Below, piece by piece: positions 1 through 11,000 of a stretch of DNA of 64,000 nucleotides. Every line of letters begins with the position of its first letter. Within the stretch, counting starts at the first letter, position 1. The position numbers and the translations under genes are program-made. The DNA comes from Onchidella celtica (taxonomy: Eukaryota; Mollusca; Gastropoda; Systellommatophora; Onchidiidae). The stretch is from NCBI GenBank assembly GCA_963931925.1, contig OZ007571.1, forward strand, positions 15,680,506 to 15,744,505. The letters run 5' to 3'. The notes beneath the pieces are model-generated. The model saw only the letters and a list, made by a program, of their open reading frames with translations. It did no database searches and was not told the DNA's origin.

Positions 1-1269
1 GAGCAGGTTGGGAATGCTCATTTTAGCAATGAAATAGTTTTGTCCTACCTGACTTAGGGAAGCATAACAACATATAGCATTTTTATACCCTAGGGATTGA
101 GTTATCAGCAGATCATGTAGAGCAGTGGGTGATATTGGGGGGAGGGGGGGTACGACTGTTAACAGTATGCTGTGCCAGAGAAAGAAAGAAAAAAAATGTA
201 AATTCCTGATAAGAATATGTGCAGATGCTTTGACCCCTTGAGTGTCGGTACAGCCTGCCACATCAGGTTTTTATTTATGAATTTGTTTTGAAAAAAAACT
301 CTCACCACCCTGATTTGTGTGCAGTCTGTGTACTAAAGGGGGGGGGGGGGGTGTCATTGGACACATACTCTAATTTTATGCACATCATTTAAATTGTCTT
401 GACACACTACTTACTAGAGAAATCTTACAATAGCCAGGGTATGTTGTTATGGGATTGACATCTTGATGATACTTTAAAAACTGATATTCAGATATATTCT
501 TACTCTTAGTCTAGTTGTGTTTAAGACCCATCCTCTAGAAGATATTTTCAAATTGCAGATTTCTTTGTACTTGTTTTTTCCTCAGAATTTTATGTTAATA
601 TACAGAGAGCTTGAAACACTTATTTAAGCCCCATCATTTTTTTATATAATCTAAAACTGAAAACTTGAACATGCTCTTTCTCAGCCACAAATCGGCTCAA
701 AGTAACATTTAAAGAGGAAACTCTGAAAGGCACAAAGTGGCCATTATCACGCCGACATGCTGCTAAACTCAAATTCTCTGCTACACTTCTTGCATTTACA
801 ATTGTGGCAAGCCCTTCAGAAAAGGCCGCTGTTACTTGTACGTACATTCTCCAAGTGTTTTGCGTTAGTGGCGCATATATGCATATAAGACCTGTCCCTA
901 ACCCAGTCCTTTTCCTTAACCTTAAATCTTATCGAATCCCTAATTCTGCCCCTTACCCTTTCATATCAACCAAAAAAACAGGAGGAAAACAAAAAGAAAA
1001 GCTGAAAGAATATATTATTTCGGGAGGAGCTGTCTGGCTTGGGAGTCACAAAAAACTTTAAAATACCGAACCTCTAGTGCAAAACACATGGGTTACATTA
1101 TGTACAAGTAACGACAATGTTCAGAAAAAGTCTGATCGTACAGAGTATTAAGTAGTTTGACTACTCACCTTTGGCATTCATTAGAAGCAGTCAGAACTGC
1201 TTACTGCAGTTGTACAGGTTTCTTAATCACAAAGTACATGTAACTAAACAGTGTTGCAATTTTTGACAG
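1..1269 (+). other. MED26 intron upstream of the first visible exon
   Basis: The acceptor at 1268-1269 shows this stretch is intronic for MED26. I found no exon encoding the expected N-terminal 'LL.A.D...N' segment of MED26 here, so the start codon lies outside the window. It contains a G-rich run near 339-351 and one copy of a dispersed repeat (828-1050) described separately. Confidence 0.6.
828..1050 (+). repeat. Dispersed repeat family, copy A
   Basis: A segment with CCCTAA-like words (ACCCAGTCC, TTAAATCTTATCGAATCC), then AGGAGGAAAACAAAA, then a TTTCGGGAGGAGCT end. The same order of words recurs at 39199-39415 (+) and, inverted, at 14585-14785. No coding capacity is shared between copies beyond short chance reading frames. 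It is a dispersed element of unknown class, found twice in introns and once between genes. Confidence 0.6.
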
Positions 1270-1344
1270 GTTGTTGATGAGAAAGCGGTTGAAGAAGTCA
1301 TTACACTTCTGGAGACCAGTACCATCACGAAGGAAATTCTAGAG
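1270..1344 (+). CDS. MED26: MED26 exon encoding first half of the TFIIS N-domain
   Basis: 75 bp, 25 codons, phase 0 at both ends. It begins VVDEKAVEEV and ends KEILE; this aligns with the 'L..I..LEKYPITKEALEE' helix region of the family. The splice sites are AG at 1268-1269 and GT at 1345-1346. Confidence 0.88.
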
Positions 1345-4300
1345 GTATGATTTCAGATTGTGCAATTGTCACAGAGGCAAAAACTTTTTCTTTTTTTTTT
1401 ATCGGAAGAGATCAACTGCATTTATTGTGTGAAAGGCACTATTGGGGTATGGTGTATCATGACATTTCATCATCAGTGTCTCAGCTAAATATCCATGGGA
1501 GTAGCCCAAAGAGTCTGCCTGGTCATACTTGAATAATCTATAAAATCAACTGGGCAACAGGAAACAATCGAACAGACCATGTTGTGCAGCAAAGCTAGAT
1601 TTAAAAGCCTTGATAGACCTTGGTGCCTTCCTTGTCATGGCCCAGTGCATTTATGTTTTTAAGTAGACCTAAGGTTTGTAAGGTTTTCAAGAAATAGGTA
1701 CTTATCTATAACAGCTACTTATTATTTTTAGTCTGAATTTATCATTTTATTTTAAGGATGCAATAAAGTTTATAAGTGTAATACTAAGTATTTACTAATA
1801 GCACACCTTCCAGCTTGAATGTTTCACAGCATCAAGGGAGTAAGGAGCATCAGTAGTATTTTAATTTAAAGTCGTGACACCTTATTAATTTGCGCATTAG
1901 CTTAGCTAGAGTGGCTGTCCGGTTTTTGGTTATAAACATCTTTTCGATTCTGTGGATAATAAATGTTGAGGCTGACACTGACAGTTGCTCCACCACACAG
2001 TGATGTTCCATTTGGAGGTCACATCTTTAATTCTCATCATGTGTATAACTTACTGCACTTGCAAATTGTGAACTAAAAACTTAAATGATTGTAGTGTTTA
2101 CAGTTGCCCTAACAGCAAGAAAATAAAAGCCATCAAACATTTTGCTTGCATGCAGGGTTTGGATAGATAGTAGAGTACATAGGGAAGAATACAAAATACC
2201 GCAGTTTGTAAAGAAGGCATTATACTTGAGTTGAAGGATGAATTTGTGCTGTGTGAAAAACAGTTCACCGAAGTTTATTTGGCCTGTCAAGGATAATGCC
2301 GGAGAATGGTCAGGGTTGTTATATGGAAGATTGTATTGTTAATACCAGTCTTTTGTAATCAGTGTTGTTCAGGATGTGAATCACTATCTATCATGCTCTT
2401 CTTAGTGATCTTTTTTTTTTTTGGTTGTTGTTGTTTTTTTTCCTGTCCAAATGATATTGGTTGTAGGGATATATATATATTTTTTTTTTTTTGAGGATTC
2501 ATCCAGTAATGCATCACAAGTTGTGAAAGGGTATCAAACAAAATTACACGGCGTACAAAAATCAAAAATGCTCAAAATCGCCCCTCTTAGTTATTGCCGG
2601 CTGGTGGTCATAAATCTCGTGCGCTGGAATGCTCACCAGGGTCAATGCGGTCAGATTTGCTCCACGGGCAGCAGTTATTGAGTTAACGGGAGACGCTTTC
2701 ATGTTAAAATTCGACTCTTTTGATATCAAATTTGCGACAGTCCCCGTGGACCCATCCCGATGTCTTGCTATGAAGACTCCAGCAACAATCTTTCCCTTAC
2801 AGTCTGCGCAAATCCCAGCTTTCTACTTGCTTTTGTCTTTGTTCTGCGCATGTATGTTTATTACCTATATTTTGCACTTTTTCTGTGCCCAATCACAGAT
2901 AAGCTATTGTTAATTACACAAAAACAGCAAGCGAAAACAGTTTGTAATTTTCATCAGTGTGATCAGAAATAATTTCTGATGTGTCTGCGCTAATTTCATT
3001 AACTCCGCAGCTTTACTTGGAACGCTATATCAATTTATATGTGACGTGCTCACCTTTTGTTGTTATGTTGGCCAAACTACTGGCTTTCTTGTGATGTAAT
3101 AAACTGCTTGAACATAATGATAACGTGAATCATGCACGAGATAAGCATATTTCTGCTCTGGACAGTGTGTGACATGTGTTTGGAAAATTTAACATCACAA
3201 CAAACAAAAAAAAACAGACCAAAAACAATTTTTTTGTGTTCATCCATTGCTTGCGACATTTTTCTTGTCTACTGACTAGATATCAGGGGAGGCTATTGGC
3301 TATATCGAGAAACATTCCAAATTTATCTGTCCAGAATGTTTTACAAGATAGTTCAGGGCGCTAAACATCAACAAAGTACAGTTTCGCTTGTTTCTCCGAC
3401 CCACTATTGAAAACAGTTCAGCATTTGGAATGAATACAACTGTAACGAAACAGCATGTACTGTCTGTTCACACAGGCAGCGAATGTCTCAACTACTACTA
3501 CTATTTCCTGTTGCACCCACTGGTGCTTAGGGCAGCAACAAAGGATCTCCAGCCCTGTCTGTTCTGGGCCATCTTTGCGAGAGTTCCCCATGAGTGATTG
3601 AAGGATTTCATCTCTGCCTCGATTGTTCTCCGCCAGGTTGCCTTGGGTCTGCCTCGCTTGCGCCGTCCCTCCGGTGTCCACTGGAGTGCTGTTTTGGTTA
3701 TAGAATTTGCTTCCTTTCGCAGCACGTGTCCAAGCCATCTCCATCGTCTCTTCGTGATGATGTTGGCTATTTCTTCTTGCTTGCATCGCCTTAGTAGTTC
3801 CTGATTAGAAATCTTGTTTGGCCAAAAGATGCGGAGAATCCTACGAAGACATGTGGTGTGGAAGGAAGACAACTTGGCGAGGTCACCTTCTGTCATTCGC
3901 CAACACTCTGATCCATACAGGAGTGTGGATAGGACACAGCTTTGGTACAGGAATGTCTCAAGGTTGTGTCTTATTAAGCAGTTTGCATCCCAGTCATCTC
4001 ACCTCAGCAGCCCAAAAAAACCGCCGTAGACTCTTCAAGCACAAGTGCCACAAGTCTCTCTAAGCAGATGTAACTGACCAAAACATACCTCACACTGAAA
4101 CAACCAGCCAGGACCATACCCTACATAAATGTAACTAGCACAATTTTCAGCGACACGGACGCCAATAAAACAAAATACACACAAGAATTGAAGCAGACAG
4201 AAGATGCATTATAAATCTCCTAGCACTTTCTCTGGGCTCAGCCCAAACTCTGGCCCTCTTGCTTCTTGTTTCGATGGAATTCTCAAAACACGCAGAATCT

Positions 4301-7300
4301 CACCACTTGCTTAATATTAATATTATAGCAGCAGATTATTTATTGGTAACCACTGCCATAAGAATCTCAGCCTCACTGAAGATATTGTCACCCAGGCAAA
4401 AACGCATACACTCAACCCCATTCATCAACAAGGAGGCATGTTCACTGCAAATGATGTTCGGCTATCTCAACAACTGTTTCAGTCAAGTTCACAGAGCCAT
4501 CTCATACACCAAACCCATCCAAACAGAATCATTCTTTGGGTTTTAAACTCTGATAGACAATTGCAAGGTGACATACAGGAGAATGTTGACCAACAAAACA
4601 ATCCCAGAACAGCACATTGTAGAACACCACTAGATCTACATACTATACTATATTATAAGACAATATCATTCGGGTTCGGTTGCTGGGCAAGCAAGGCAGT
4701 GCGAGTAGCCACCAGGCTATTGTTAAACCTGAAAGAAAGAAAAAGAGTATGTAGCATCAATGACAACTTTCGTAAACTAGAATTTATCATGAAAATCCAT
4801 CTGTTGCAAGTAGCTCCGTCACTGAGCCGCACAGTCAAACCCTGGCCTAAAGTGCGGCCAAATGAATATTCAGAGACCGGCCCCTCCACACAACAATGAA
4901 CCAAATTGTGAGGCAGTTCGAAACTGTATTTAGTGTACATAAATAAGCTGTTCCAAGTAAAAGAAATGTGCGAAAATTCTTACGAGGAGACAGCAAGTGC
5001 AAGCTAAGGGCAACATAATATGCTAAGTGACAACACGTAGCTGTTTAAATTGACCTGTGCGCATTATAAAACTTAAAAGCTGCAGAGAAAAAGCTACTTG
5101 GTGAGAAAGCCTGAACATGTGTGTACTTCATATGTTGTAAATTTGAACGGGAACCCACCGGCCGTTACCGAATTATGGATCTTTATTATGTCACATCTAA
5201 CAACACAACAGTATCAGCATTGAAATAGGGTCAATTTTAACTACCTGTTACAACTAAACCAATCAATATTTAAGTATTTCTCTTTCAATATCTTACATTA
5301 ACAGAATTTGCTTACTGCTGCCCACTAACAATTAATCACTGAACCAAACATCATTAGCGTAGTAATTCCGCGTTAAAGTACAAAAAAAACACGTTTTGCA
5401 ACATCCATTCTGCGGCACTTGCTGACCGATGAGTAATCCCGATCACCATCACAGCCCAACGACCATGGGCGCCTCCAGCCTATTACCGGGGCCAACTAAA
5501 GTATCCGGTTTTTGTACGCAATGTGTAGTGCTTATAAAGATAATTAGACTTGTATTGATTAATCGGTACGTGTTTTGGAACAACTTATTGATTTTGAAAA
5601 TAACTATTAAATACAGGTCCTTCTTTTCTCTCTCCTGTTAGTCACTAATTATTGGGTCATAAGCTGGTCAATTTCATGGGTACATGATGTATTGGGTAGC
5701 GAAGGGGTTAAAATATGAGTTGCTTAGAATAGGGTCAGTTTTTTGGGATGGGCTTTAGCATCTATAGGGTTTGATTAATTATTAGGTGTCTCTAGCAAGT
5801 AATGGTACAGAATGCTAGTAGCATACTCATAATAAACCACTCACCTAGGTGAATATCCTTTCTGTGAGAAAAAATATTTTTTATCCACCTGGAAACGGCT
5901 TAGGTTTTACTGCTGACGCCCTATCTTTGGGACATTTTTGCTAACCTTTGGTCTCATACTTTCAGGTTGTAAAATCTTGCCTCATGAATATGAACATATC
6001 TCAACTCTAGTCTCAGTTCAGATAGTATGATGGTTTTCTACTACAGCCTCTACCCAGTCTGAAGTAGATCCATGTTATACTGAATATGGCTTCTATAAAT
6101 AATCTATGCCTTGGGACCTAGTTCAGTTGTGCTGTTTTCTTGTTGATCGGGAAATTTTTTATTTTCTAGCATATTCAGAAAGAAAATATTCTCATTATCT
6201 TTTCAGCAAACTCGTCTTGGCAGAGACATCAATCTTGTGCGCAAAACTAGTAAGAACCCAGCTATTGCTCGTCGTGCTAAGGAACTTGTGAAAGCATGGA
6301 AGAAACTGATTGTGGTTCCAGGGTCTCCTCAGGTTGCAAATGGCCAGCACCCAGCACAAAGAATAAGTCCTGGTCAATCTCCAGTATCAAGCAGATGCAG
6401 TACCCCTGTCAAATGTTTGCCTTCACCAGCTTTGATGCAAGCGAGGCAGCAGCAGGGCAAAGTTGGGGGATCCCGCAGCCCGGTTAATCAGGGACGAATC
6501 ACTCAACCACCATTACCTCCCTCAAAGTTAGCCCAGCAAGAAGTAAAGCTGAAAAGTAGTACAGTCAAGTCCCCCAAACCCAGTGCTGGTGCCCAGCACC
6601 CACCATTAAGAAACAGTGGCATGAGCCTCAATGAAGACTCAAATCTCAGTTGGCCTGGAACGCCTCCATCAAATGTTAGCGAGAATAGTCAGGATCGTTT
6701 GATAGGTGACAGAGAGAATCAGGAATCACAAACTGGAGATAAGACCAGTCAAGGGGGCCCCAATAGAAGAAATTTTAATTTTCAAAGTAAACAGTTAGAC
6801 CATTCCACAGAGTCTACATCAAAGTCAGCCAACAGGGCATCGGATCAAAGAGATGTATCAAAAACTAATGTTGCCAATCGTAAAAGGACGCGTTCAAGTT
6901 ATATTGATGATTCAAACGATTCATTTCCAGATCCACCATCTAAACAACCTCGTTTTGTTTCTTCATCTCCAAGTCTTTCAACTTTCAGCAAAAATGATGT
7001 GATAAATGGTGCAGTGGGCAGAAAAGTAGAAGCCAGGTCTCCCAGTTTAAGTGTTGGTGATGCCAACATTAGCTCTTGTCCTGAACCCAAAGCCATGGTG
7101 TCCTCGTCTTCTCGAAGCAACCTACAAGACCAGTCTGATGCTGCCCCTTTATCAGGTCGCAGATTGGCCTTGTTGCGACAAGATAGTATTGATTCTCGCC
7201 TTTCAGTGCAGTCTTCAGATTCAAGAGGGTACAGGGAAAAATTGAGCAAAGTCAAAACTACCGAACAGTTAATTGAGGACATGCAGAGAAAATCTGCAAC

Positions 7301-8060
7301 CCCGGTAGGCACAAAGGTTATTGCTCAAATCAGAACCAATCAGATACAGAAAGAGTCAGATTCTCAGAAAACTTCCCTTCCTCCTGGTATGAAACGAAGG
7401 GGGCGCAGGAAAAAGCAGGAGAATGAGCTTGATCTGCCAGACACTGATTCAGCATCTGATGTTCGTAAATTAGCACAAGCAAAAAATGAGTACATTGAAA
7501 GGTTTCTTCAGACGTCAGTAGCCCCAACTCCAGGGGAAGATGCCTTTGAGCAACCTCTTTCTCATTCACGTCAAGAATCTCTGGAAGAGCAACCAATAGC
7601 TCTTGGTGGTTGTAGCTCCACATTTGCTCAGGCTGCTTATGAAACAGGCTTTCACTCGTACTCCAGCAGACAAGATAAACCAGACTCGGGACCCTCTGCC
7701 AGCCCACCAGAAGCTAGGGACATTCTGGAAGGTCCAGGACATTTGCCTTCCGCGGCAGCCTCAGCTCTTCATGACACTAGTGTAGCTGCATTAGATCACC
7801 TGTCGGAGGAACAAATTTCGGCTCGCTTGCCCCCTGTTCATTATGATAGTATAGACTGGACTAGTCATGATTACCCAGCACCTGAGCCAATGCAAGTTAA
7901 TGAAAGGGTTTTAGACAGATTACATCATGAAAACATAGATAATGTTAATGGCACTTATGATAGGGATGGCCAGTTCAGATATTGGCAAGAGATGCTTACA
8001 ATGGACTCCATATATGATGAACCACTTTATATATTGCCATATGTGATCCCAGATGATTGA
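1270..8060 (+). CDS. MED26: Mediator complex subunit 26 (partial, lacks first exon)
   Basis: MED26 is a metazoan Mediator subunit in the nucleus; its N-terminal TFIIS-like (LW/TND) domain recruits elongation factors and its C-terminal domain docks it to Mediator. Two exons are visible: 1270-1344 (25 codons, phase 0, acceptor GACAG, donor GTATGA) and 6207-8060 (acceptor TTTTCAG, TGA stop). The join reads ...TITKEILE/QTRLGRDINLVRKTS..., continuous with the family's TND, ending AKELVKAWKKL. A long Ser/Pro/Gln-rich, probably disordered middle follows, with basic patches (KRKRTRSS, MKRRGRRKK) that could be nuclear localisation signals. The last ~60 residues (DRLHHENIDNVNG... ILPYV..D) match the MED26 C-terminal domain and its typical LPYV ending. 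About 642 residues are visible against 600 for the whole human protein. AATAAA signals downstream at 8765 and 8987 are possible poly(A) sites. Identification from domain order and both ends is firm. Confidence 0.93.
1345..3480 (+). other. MED26 intron, no gene seen
   Basis: Non-coding; reading frames here are short and of low complexity, with T-runs around 2411-2422 and 2482-2492. I saw no recognisable repeat or RNA gene. Confidence 0.5.
3481..3961 (-). mobile_element. 5'-truncated RTE-type LINE copy with 11-bp target-site duplication
   Basis: On the minus strand the sequence encodes the C-terminal end of an endonuclease-reverse transcriptase: LLYGSECWRMTEGDL, CLRRILRIFWP, RRWRWLGHVLR and RRKRGRPKATWRR, ending in a stop near 3504 and a (TAG)n tail. 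It is bounded by identical 11-bp words, GAATGTCTCAA on the plus strand, at 3481-3491 and 3951-3961, so the inserted segment is 3492-3950. Only about 150 codons remain, as expected for aborted target-primed reverse transcription. It lies in the MED26 intron, antisense to the gene. Confidence 0.85.
3992..6206 (+). other. MED26 intron, no gene seen
   Basis: Runs up to the acceptor of the large MED26 exon. A weak open frame at 4438-4899 matches nothing I recognise and has no family motifs. No repeats stood out. Confidence 0.5.
6207..8060 (+). CDS. MED26: MED26 large 3' exon
   Basis: 617 codons plus TGA. It encodes the second half of the TFIIS N-domain (QTRLGRDINLVRKTS to AWKKL), the disordered linker and the whole C-terminal Mediator-binding domain. 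The acceptor is TTTTCAG at 6200-6206 and phase 0 matches the upstream exon. Confidence 0.93.
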   Translation, partial: QTRLGRDINLVRKTSKNPAIARRAKELVKAWKKLIVVPGSPQVANGQHPAQRISPGQSPVSSRCSTPVKCLPSPALMQARQQQGKVGGSRSPVNQGRITQPPLPPSKLAQQEVKLKSSTVKSPKPSAGAQHPPLRNSGMSLNEDSNLSWPGTPPSNVSENSQDRLIGDRENQESQTGDKTSQGGPNRRNFNFQSKQLDHSTESTSKSANRASDQRDVSKTNVANRKRTRSSYIDDSNDSFPDPPSKQPRFVSSSPSLSTFSKNDVINGAVGRKVEARSPSLSVGDANISSCPEPKAMVSSSSRSNLQDQSDAAPLSGRRLALLRQDSIDSRLSVQSSDSRGYREKLSKVKTTEQLIEDMQRKSATPVGTKVIAQIRTNQIQKESDSQKTSLPPGMKRRGRRKKQENELDLPDTDSASDVRKLAQAKNEYIERFLQTSVAPTPGEDAFEQPLSHSRQESLEEQPIALGGCSSTFAQAAYETGFHSYSSRQDKPDSGPSASPPEARDILEGPGHLPSAAASALHDTSVAALDHLSEEQISARLPPVHYDSIDWTSHDYPAPEPMQVNERVLDRLHHENIDNVNGTYDRDGQFRYWQEMLTMDSIYDEPLYILPYVIPDD

Positions 8061-11000
8061 TAGCTGGTTGGTTGTGGCTGTGTGTTTGAGAAGTCTGTAA
8101 TCCATAAACTGCATTTTACCTTGTAAATTTTGTATCACAACTGATTTATTGTATCATTAGGCAGAAGATCTGTTATGAATACTTTAGCAACTTATGTCGT
8201 AGCTCTGTGGAAGGGAAAATGGTGTATTTATTCTGTTGTCTAAGATTTTATATAGTTAGCAGTCAAGTGTGAATGAAAATAGCCACAATAATTTTTTGAA
8301 GTTTTGATAGTAGGGCCTACACAGAATTGGCTGAGCTTTCCACACATCAGGTGATCGCAAAATGTGTTATTCATTACTACCAAGGTATCAAGGAGCATTT
8401 TTTTCATTGCTGAAAAACGTACAGTAGTCAAGGGACTCAAAGGAATCTTTATCAGGACAGGGTAAAATTTAATTTGATCTGTCAGTGCTGATAGAGTGTA
8501 AGCTATGGCGTGATAACATAATTTTATTCCTTGAAATCTGATACAAAATAATTCTGCAGTAATTTCCCCATGCCGCTGCTGGAAATCTTATTAGATCGTC
8601 ATGTTTTCCAGCAAAACATCAAGCATGTTTCACTTTCAGGTTTGCCTTGCTCAGCACAAGTTGTTTGAAATATTTTTTACTGGTCAAAGGTTTCAAGATG
8701 AGATGTTGGGCATTGGTACGTGGTGAAATGTTGCGAGGGGTTACATTACAAACAAGTTTCAGATAATAAAAGTCAGAGGTCTTATAGATCTAGATCTGGA
8801 CACTGAAAATATCTGGGTTGCAGATGAATTATCTATGATCCTATTCCTAAACCTATTGATTTCTTCATTCAGCTCTAAATAATAATCATCATATAGGTTT
8901 CTTGGGCTCGTCAGATGGATTTATTATAATTTTATATAGCATGGTCAGTTGCCAAAAGGTGCCCCCAGATCTGGAACATAAGTGAAAATAAATCTTGTCG
9001 GAAATGTCGTTTTATGATTGTGTGAATTACGTAGTGTTATGATTTTTAGTACTTGCACAGCAGTTTGTTTTGTAATTTTTGCTGCAGAAGGGTAAAAAAA
9101 AGTCACCTCCCACAGCGTTCCGTACATGAACCATGAGTAAATGGCTAACTCTTGAAAAATGTTCTATTTCAGTTGGCATTTAAGTTCAATATTGGCAGCA
9201 TTTGCCATTTTCACATATTACTGTATTAACTTATGAAAATTCTTATTTCTGTAAGATTTAGTAAATACTTTTGGTGTCATATCATGTACAGAACAAATTG
9301 GCTCGCTCGTGTAAAAAAACAACAGATTGAAACTTAACCGAAATTAATAACAGGTCATCTCATACCCAGTTCATGCTGTTTCAGGCGAATGAGTTTGTGA
9401 TTGTGTTATTTCCATGCTGTTTTCATTTTGTTTGTGATTGTTTATTAGGCGTTTTGTTCTGCACACAAAAACATGAAACTGTGATGACACAGAAACCTCT
9501 GGATTTACTGTGGAAGAAACAAGCAAGCATGGAGTCCTCACACACACTTCTCAAGGGACAGACTCACCTACCCAATGTTGTATAACATCACTAGCCTTCC
9601 TTGCGCTTCAAGATGACAGACAGTCCCATATGAGAAAAGATGATGCAAAAGTGGGTAAACCGAAACAAAATGTTCTAATGTATTCTAGGGGAGCACTCTG
9701 GTTTAGACACTCTGAAATACTGAAGGGAAGACCTTGCCACACATAAAACTGCTTGATGCTTGCATTCATTCTGTATAAATTTTATTGATTTCAAAGTATA
9801 TTTATTTTTTTTTTACCCCATACCGTTGACGCCAAGATTCATGTACGGAGCACCATTTGAAGTTTCCCTCTTTTTTTTTTTTCAGTTTGGGTTGTTAAAG
9901 ATCCCCAATTCTGTATTTAGTTAGCTCAAGCATTTGTCAGGATCAGCAGACAGTGAGTTTTACTGTTTGGTTACCTTGTGTTTGTAACCAAGTATACACC
10001 GTTCGTAGTAACCATGTTAAAAATCTCTACTTTTTTTTCTGTCAGAGATGAACATATTTTGATATGTGTTTCTTTCTCGTAATTATTTTGTTTATACTCT
10101 TGATTTTTTTCAAAACTGCTTCTACAGATACCTTGTCCATTTCTGAGCACATTAAGCATTACGTTAAAAAGTATATGGTTTTATTTTGAAGGTATTTCAC
10201 CCAACCTGCTGAAAAGTAGGGCGCCTTTTGACACTGACCATATATATGAGTTTGATATTTCAAATGCTGGTATGATTAGAACTGCTTATTAATTTTGTTC
10301 TGACATTAAATCACCCAGTGCTGTATGCTAAAATGCAGTCTTTATTATTAAGTCTGCAAGTCAGTCAGTCAGCCACACCTGCCATATGATGTTGGATTAA
10401 TTATAACTGACCAGTAGACCATATTTTTGCCTTTTACATTGTAGCTGTTAACAGTAGATTTTGCCGAGTTCCCCGGCTCTCTTAAAAATAGGTACTGTCA
10501 GGTTCGCCTGATTGGCAGAATCAATACGTTAAATGGGGCGTTCTTTCTTTGTGGTTTACTGTGTTAAGAATGAGAGAGAAAAGAAGGAAAAGTCTTATCA
10601 GAGACTGGACAGTAATGTATTTCATTCTGATCTTATGCAAGCTGACATGGGTGTAGCTTTTACTACAACTCACAAGGAAAAATAAAGACATCAACTTTTA
10701 AGTAATGGAATCTTCTCAGCCACAACCATCTGGTGAATTTTTTTTTAATGTTATTTTCAGAAATCCTTCTTACAATCTTAGTCAAACATGTAATGGTTGG
10801 CCTTAAAATTAGAAAGTAGTTGTTCTGTATTTTTACAAACAAAATGAAGTTTTATGAAATGACCCATAAATGTGAAATCGGGAAAATGAGAATAATTCAG
10901 TGGACATTGGATTTATGAAAGTGGATTTTTCTTTAAAATTTTTTTTTTTTTTTTTTCAAAGATAGCTACCACTCAGTATAGAAAAATCAAACTCTTGTTT

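Noticed and set aside
891-960. CCCTAA-like words resembling telomeric repeats
   Set aside because: Irregular, not in tandem, and shared by the other dispersed copies; part of a repeat family and not an interstitial telomere.
6899-7707. Minus-strand frames within the MED26 large exon
   Set aside because: Antisense shadows of the conserved coding exon; no motifs of their own.
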